Below are positions 60,317-64,000 of a DNA stretch of 64,000 bases, piece after piece. Below the pieces are notes generated by a model that worked only from the letters and a program-made list of their open reading frames with translations, ran no database searches and was not told the DNA's origin. Location of the stretch: assembly GCA_946811185.2 (NCBI GenBank), contig OX328113.1, positions 19,800,521-19,864,520 of the forward strand. The letters are read 5' to 3'. This stretch comes from Hippopus hippopus. Lineage: Eukaryota > Mollusca > Bivalvia > Cardiida > Cardiidae. How positions within the stretch are numbered: the stretch's first letter is position 1; each line of letters begins with the position of its first letter. The position numbers and the translations under genes were made by a program.

Positions 60317-62751
60317 CTGAAATTTTTAACCAAAACTCTTTGAAATTTTGAAGAAAAGATAAAATGATAATTATTATCCCCTGCAGACAACATTTTTGCA
60401 TCCGGGAGCTGACTGAATTTTAAAACATTGTTGCAGAAGGAGAGATTACTGTTGACGAGCAATTGCAAGTCATCTGCTTCATATTTATTTTTATGGTAAC
60501 GAGTTAATCCTTCACCAAACAATACCTTGTCTTAACAAAAGTAGGGTAGAAAACAGCATCGGAAAATGAGAAAATGCTGGTAACCACCATTTTCTCCTAT
60601 TCCCTCTAAATTTTCAACTTTTTTAAAAACAAATCTCATTGTTTGATCCGCACAATTTTTAGCTCCACTGGCCGAAGGCCAGCAGGCTTATGTCGTAGCC
60701 AGTTGTACGTTGTGCGTTTGTCTGTCCGTCTGTGAATTAACTTTTATTTCAAACATCTTCTTCTCTGAAACTACCCATCCAATTTTGATGAACTTCACAG
60801 AAATTATCCTGCCATGGTCCTCTTCAGAATTTCTTGATTCCTTCAAAAACTCTGGTTGCCATGGCAACAAAACTGAAAAATAATGAAAATCTTTGAGAAT
60901 CTTCTTGTCTGAAACCACATGGCCTAGGGCTACCAAATTTGGCATGTAGCTTTATTTAGTGGAGCTTTACCAAGCTTCTTCAAATTTGGGGTCAATTTTG
61001 GCCCCGCCCTGGGGGTCACAAGTTTTATATGGGCTTATATAGGGAAAACTTTAAAAATCTTCTCGTACCTAGCTGTAAGGCCTAGGTCTACCAAATTTTG
61101 CATGTAGCTTTATCTAGTGGACCTCTACCAAGAGGGCCCAAGTTATAGCCCTGGGGTCAACTTTGGCCCTACCCCGAGGGTCACAAGTTTTACATGGGCT
61201 TATACACGGAAAACTAAAAATCTTCTCGTACCTAGCCATTAGGCCTAGGGCTACCAAATTTTGCGTTCAGCTTTATCTAGTAGACCTCTACCAAGAGGGC
61301 CCAAATTACAGCCCTGGAGTCAAATTTGGCCCTGCCCCAGGGGCCACAAGATTTATATGGGCTTATATAGGGAAAACTTTACAAAATCTTGTACCTAGCC
61401 ATAAGGCATAGGGCTACCAAATTTTGCATGTAGCTTTATCTAGTAGGCCCCTACCAAGAGGGCCAAAATAATAGCCCCGGGGTCAAGTTTGGCCATGCCC
61501 AGGGAGTCACAATTTTTACATGGGCTTATATAGGGAAAACTTTAAAAATCTTCTTGTACCTAGACCATAAGGCCTAGGGCTACCAAATTTTGCATGTAGC
61601 TTTATCTAGTGGGCCTCTACCAAGAGGGCCCAAATTTTAGCCCTGGGGTCAAGTTTGGCCCAGCCCCAGGGGTCACAGGTTTTACTCAGGCTCATATAGT
61701 GAAAACTTAAGAAAACTTCTTGTTACTAACCATAAGACCTAGGGCTACTAAATTTAGCCCTGTCTCAGGGATCTAATGTTTTACAGAACCTTTTATTGAG
61801 GAAACTTTGAAAATCTTCTTGTTTATAACCACACATTCCAGACCTGTATTATTTGGTATGGGGCTTTATCTTGTGGACCTCCACCAGGATTCAAGTAATT
61901 ATAGCTCTGTGGTCAAAAATGGCTTTGTCCTGGGGTCACAACTTTTTTGTAGGATTTTATAGAAAAAATTTCGTATGTCTTCTAGTTTGAAACCAATTGG
62001 CCAAGTATTGTAATGTTTGGCTTGTAGTGTTTTTACTTATTAGCCAGTGGAGCGATACAGGACCATCATGGCCCTCTTGTTCTATTTTGTCATTTGGTAA
62101 TGAGTAAAATGTCAAATAAATGGAACATACATTTTTAGTGTGTGAACAGGACCGGAATATTGCTATAATCTTATGGCTTCTATAGGCAGAATGGCTCTTA
62201 AGAATATCTTACTGATCTCTTTACTGCACAATCCCTTGTTTTAATGACGCAGAAAGAGAAGGCTTTTGAAAACATTGTGGGAAAAGAAGTTTCCCACAAT
62301 GTTTTATATCCTTTCATTCACAAATTCTTTCTTTTGAGCCACATATAATTTGTGGTCTGCAAATGCTTTGATATAAAACAAATTCAACATGTCCATTGTT
62401 AGAAATTCTAACCTAAGGAGGGATCCTGTGTGGCTCAGTGGTAAAGTGTAGGACTTGTAAACTGGAGGCCTCTTGTTCAAGCCTTACTGAATCCACTGGG
62501 TTTCTCTTGGGAGTGCCCTTGGGCAAGACACTTCAGAGCCCTAGCCTTGAACTGGTAAAACTGAAGAAATACATGAATATGTGAGCTGTCACTGTGATAT
62601 GACTGAAATAATGTTGAAAGCAGCGTAAAACACCATTTGATAAGCTGCTAACAGACTTACGCCTGAGTTCACCTATGTACTCTTGGAGAAAGTCATTTTC
62701 CGCCTTGGTTTCAACTTGGACTAGATATCCACTGTGTTGGTGGCAGAAGTC
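60081..62751 (-). CDS. Gene C (partial): C-type lectin domain protein
   Basis: Two exons, 62751-62661 and 60316-60081, join in phase (1 base plus 2) to give 109 aa: DFCHQHSGYLVQVETKAEND through DFWLGMTDEVDEGAWVW to SPVCESKLVLFL and a stop. Seen: EPN (Ca/mannose-type motif) in FLDWYPGEPNDYPN, the partner motif as WID rather than WND, and the conserved cysteines of the second half (EEDCAAF, DVRCSTSRSPVC). Secreted or membrane lectins of this kind bind sugars and are numerous in bivalves. Missing: signal peptide and the first strands (C-x-K..W..A), which should lie above 62751. No such exon was found before the window end, so the model is incomplete. Large intron invaded by a transposon. Confidence 0.82.
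60504..62106 (+). mobile_element. TTAA-hairpin MITE split by a large element
   Basis: The left part 60504-60655 has the stem 'GAAAATGCTGGTAACCACCATTT'. The long arm restarts at 62081 with 'TCTATTTTGTCATTTGG' and ends 'GGTAATGAGTAAA'. Confidence 0.72.
60656..62080 (-). mobile_element. Element TTTTTAGCTCCACTGGCC, copy 3, full length with tandem units
   Basis: Starts with hairpin 'CTCCACTGGCCGAAGGCCAG' and ends 'GGCCCTCTTGTTC'. Six or so units of about 115-125 bp between 60960 and 61780 hold 'GGGCTTATA(T/C)AGGGAAAACT', 'AAGGCCTAGGGCTACCAAAT' and 'CTACCAAGAGGGCCC'. Non-autonomous (no long frame). Sits in gene C's intron inside a hairpin MITE. Confidence 0.8.
62217..62383 (+). mobile_element. TTAA-hairpin MITE with minimal stem
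   Basis: The hairpin is cut down to GTGGGAAAAGAAGTTTCCCAC, i.e. the inner 30 bp are deleted symmetrically. The right terminus is lost. Confidence 0.7.
62424..62645 (+). mobile_element. tRNA-derived SINE (GGGCAAGACACTT type)
   Basis: A-box 'GTGTGGCTCAGTGGTAAAG', B-box-like 'TTGTTCAAGCC', 'CTTGGGCAAGACACTTCAG', tail 'AATGTTGAAAGCAGCGTAAA'. The tail ends 16 bp from gene C's exon donor. Confidence 0.75.
62661..62751 (-). CDS. Gene C upstream exon: first helices of lectin domain
   Basis: Acceptor 'CTTTCAG', donor GTAAGT. Encodes DFCHQHSGYLVQVETKAEND then FLQEYIGELR, the C-x-x-x-x-G-x-L-x-x-(V/I)-x(3)-E-N signature of C-type lectin domains. Confidence 0.88.
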
Positions 62752-62844
62752 CTGAAAGACACATAACATTATACTGTAACCTTGTATTAGATGATTAGGT
62801 TTTAGACTTTTCCAAATTCAAAGAACAGTAGTTGCACAGAACAA

Positions 62845-63072
62845 GTTAGCTCTTTACCACTCAACAACATTTTAGACTGGTCCAAACTGAAATCATTTGC
62901 AGTTGAGAAATTAAATGTGGCTCAAATCATTTGAATTATCTGAGAGGTCAGAAAACATTGTGGGAAAAGGAGAAAACGCTGTTTTCCAGTATTTTCTCCT
63001 TTTCTCATGATGTTTTCAAATGTATTATTTCCCAGGATGATTTAAACTCAGGACTGTGTGATAATGAGTTAA
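62845..63072 (-). mobile_element. TTAA-hairpin MITE
   Basis: Antisense with stem 'AAGGAGAAAACGCTGTTTTCC' (loop changed). Right TTAA intact. Upstream of gene C's visible exons. Confidence 0.8.
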
Positions 63073-63820
63073 TATTGCTCAATTTATTGGATTTGTATTT
63101 AAAAGGATAAAACTCATTGTAAAAAAATGCTGATTATCAACAAGAAGAATGCGAGATATTGCTGTGATATTATAGAGAATAGATGGTATCTTGCATCGGT
63201 CAAGTTTATCAGGCAAGGCGAAGGAATTTTTGGGACCCCATCGAAGACACATCAATTCTATTTATCCTGTTTCTCATTATACTTTATATCCAACTACATT
63301 GATTATTTTGCTTGAAACAGCAAACATAGAATGGATCTACATATTTTTCACTATGAGAAAAAGTAAAGAAGTATGGAAAACATTCTGGATTAACTAGCTG
63401 AAATAATGACTTCATGAATAATATTGACTATATCATAGATGTTCTGTTAACCCACGGAAAAATGATGTGGCAAAGAAATCTATTTCATTCTAAATAATAA
63501 GAAAAATCAACATGAACTTCGTACTTTACGCGATAATTTTACTGTAAAATATTGATTTCAAATACTGGCGCTTAAAAAAGTAGTTCCTGTTGGTTACATT
63601 ACCAACTAGCCATACAAATATTGATCACATGACCAATTGACAAAAGAAACCTAGTCATGTGGTCAAGTGACCATATATCAACAAGTTTATATGATGCAAT
63701 TTATTGGAGGTGAAAGCAGTGTAAAACCTGATTCAAACAAAGCACTTGCCAAAACATGTGCTGGAGAACCTGTATTTGGTAAGCAACTAGGTGACTGACA
63801 AGTCATAGCTTACTTTTTTA
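63073..63820. other. Mostly unassigned; contains a MITE fragment
   Basis: 63175-63240 matches one arm of the element at 10745-10980 ('GAATAGATGGTATCTTGCATC', 'AAGTTTATCAGGCAAGGCG'). The rest shows no exon for gene C's missing 5' end and no other recognised repeat. Confidence 0.5.
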
Positions 63821-63821
63821 A

Positions 63822-64000
63822 ATAATGGCAAAATTTTGAATGAGACCAAATTAAAAGTATTTGCAGACAGATGTAGCTGAAATGATGATTTCTGTCTTTG
63901 ATTGGGTAGAAAAAATTGTAGGAAAAGGAGAAAGATCTGTTAGCCAGTATTTTCTCCTTTTCTCAAAATGTTTTCATAAGCCTCCTTTCTTAAGGATAGT
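63822..64000 (-). mobile_element. TTAA-hairpin MITE, runs off window
   Basis: Antisense copy with stem 'GGAGAAAGATCTGTTAGCCAG'. The short arm is cut by the window end at 'CTTTCTTAAGGATAGT'. Confidence 0.7.

Noticed and set aside
61163..61411. 82-codon frame in the CCACTGGCC element
   Set aside because: Consists of translated 120-bp tandem units. No transposase motif.
336..64000. Regularly spaced palindromic repeats resembling a CRISPR array
   Set aside because: Spacing is irregular, orientation varies, copies are about 230 bp with TTAA ends, and the host is a eukaryote. They are MITEs.

Overview
This is eukaryotic, AT-rich, intron-rich DNA from an animal, most probably a bivalve mollusc (a heterodont clam or dreissenid is my guess). 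Evidence: GT-AG introns of several hundred bases to kilobases, tRNA-derived SINEs, and transposon families ending in motifs such as 'AGGTGAGCTAAAAA' and 'GGCCAGTGGAGCTAAAAA' of the kind I associate with bivalve genomes. No bacterial operon, CRISPR array or virus is visible. The species call is inference.

Three protein-coding genes can be assembled by hand from splice sites and reading-frame continuity. Gene A (minus strand, 36437 to 6254, 15 exons, 750 codons plus stop) encodes an unusual domain series: an N-terminal armadillo-like helical segment, an extended Tudor domain, more armadillo-like repeats, a short linker, and a C-terminal AlbA/Schlafen-type domain. Gene B (plus strand, 42505 to 57952, 13 exons, 1285 codons plus stop) encodes a leucine-rich-repeat protein whose LRR array is split by a very long acidic, apparently disordered segment encoded by one 1994-bp exon. 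Gene C (minus strand, 62751 to 60081, only two exons visible) encodes most of a C-type lectin domain with an EPN motif. A and B are divergently arranged, with their 5' ends inside a 36.4-42.5 kb interval. The acceptor just before each start codon implies upstream exons that I could not locate.

The rest is dominated by mobile DNA. The commonest element is a roughly 230-bp hairpin MITE with ends TTAACYCTTTACCA, inserted at TTAA (piggyBac-like), centred on a near-perfect inverted repeat of about 24 bp per arm. I count over 55 copies in both orientations, some sharing one TTAA, several within 30 bp of exons. Other families: long TIR MITEs of about 260 bp, long tandem-repeat elements (about 5.05-6.23, 17.5-19.2, 21.4-22.7 and 60.7-62.1 kb), tRNA-derived SINEs, foldback elements and nested insertions.

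The main points for follow-up are (1) the single-polypeptide fusion of Tudor and Schlafen/AlbA domains in gene A, two modules that in nematodes sit on separate proteins linked to piRNA precursor processing, and (2) the fact that gene A, but not gene B, carries at least six local duplications of its own exon-intron junctions (near exons 3, 4, 5, 8, 11 and 15).

Splice sites and reading frames were read by eye. No alignment, transcript or database search was possible.
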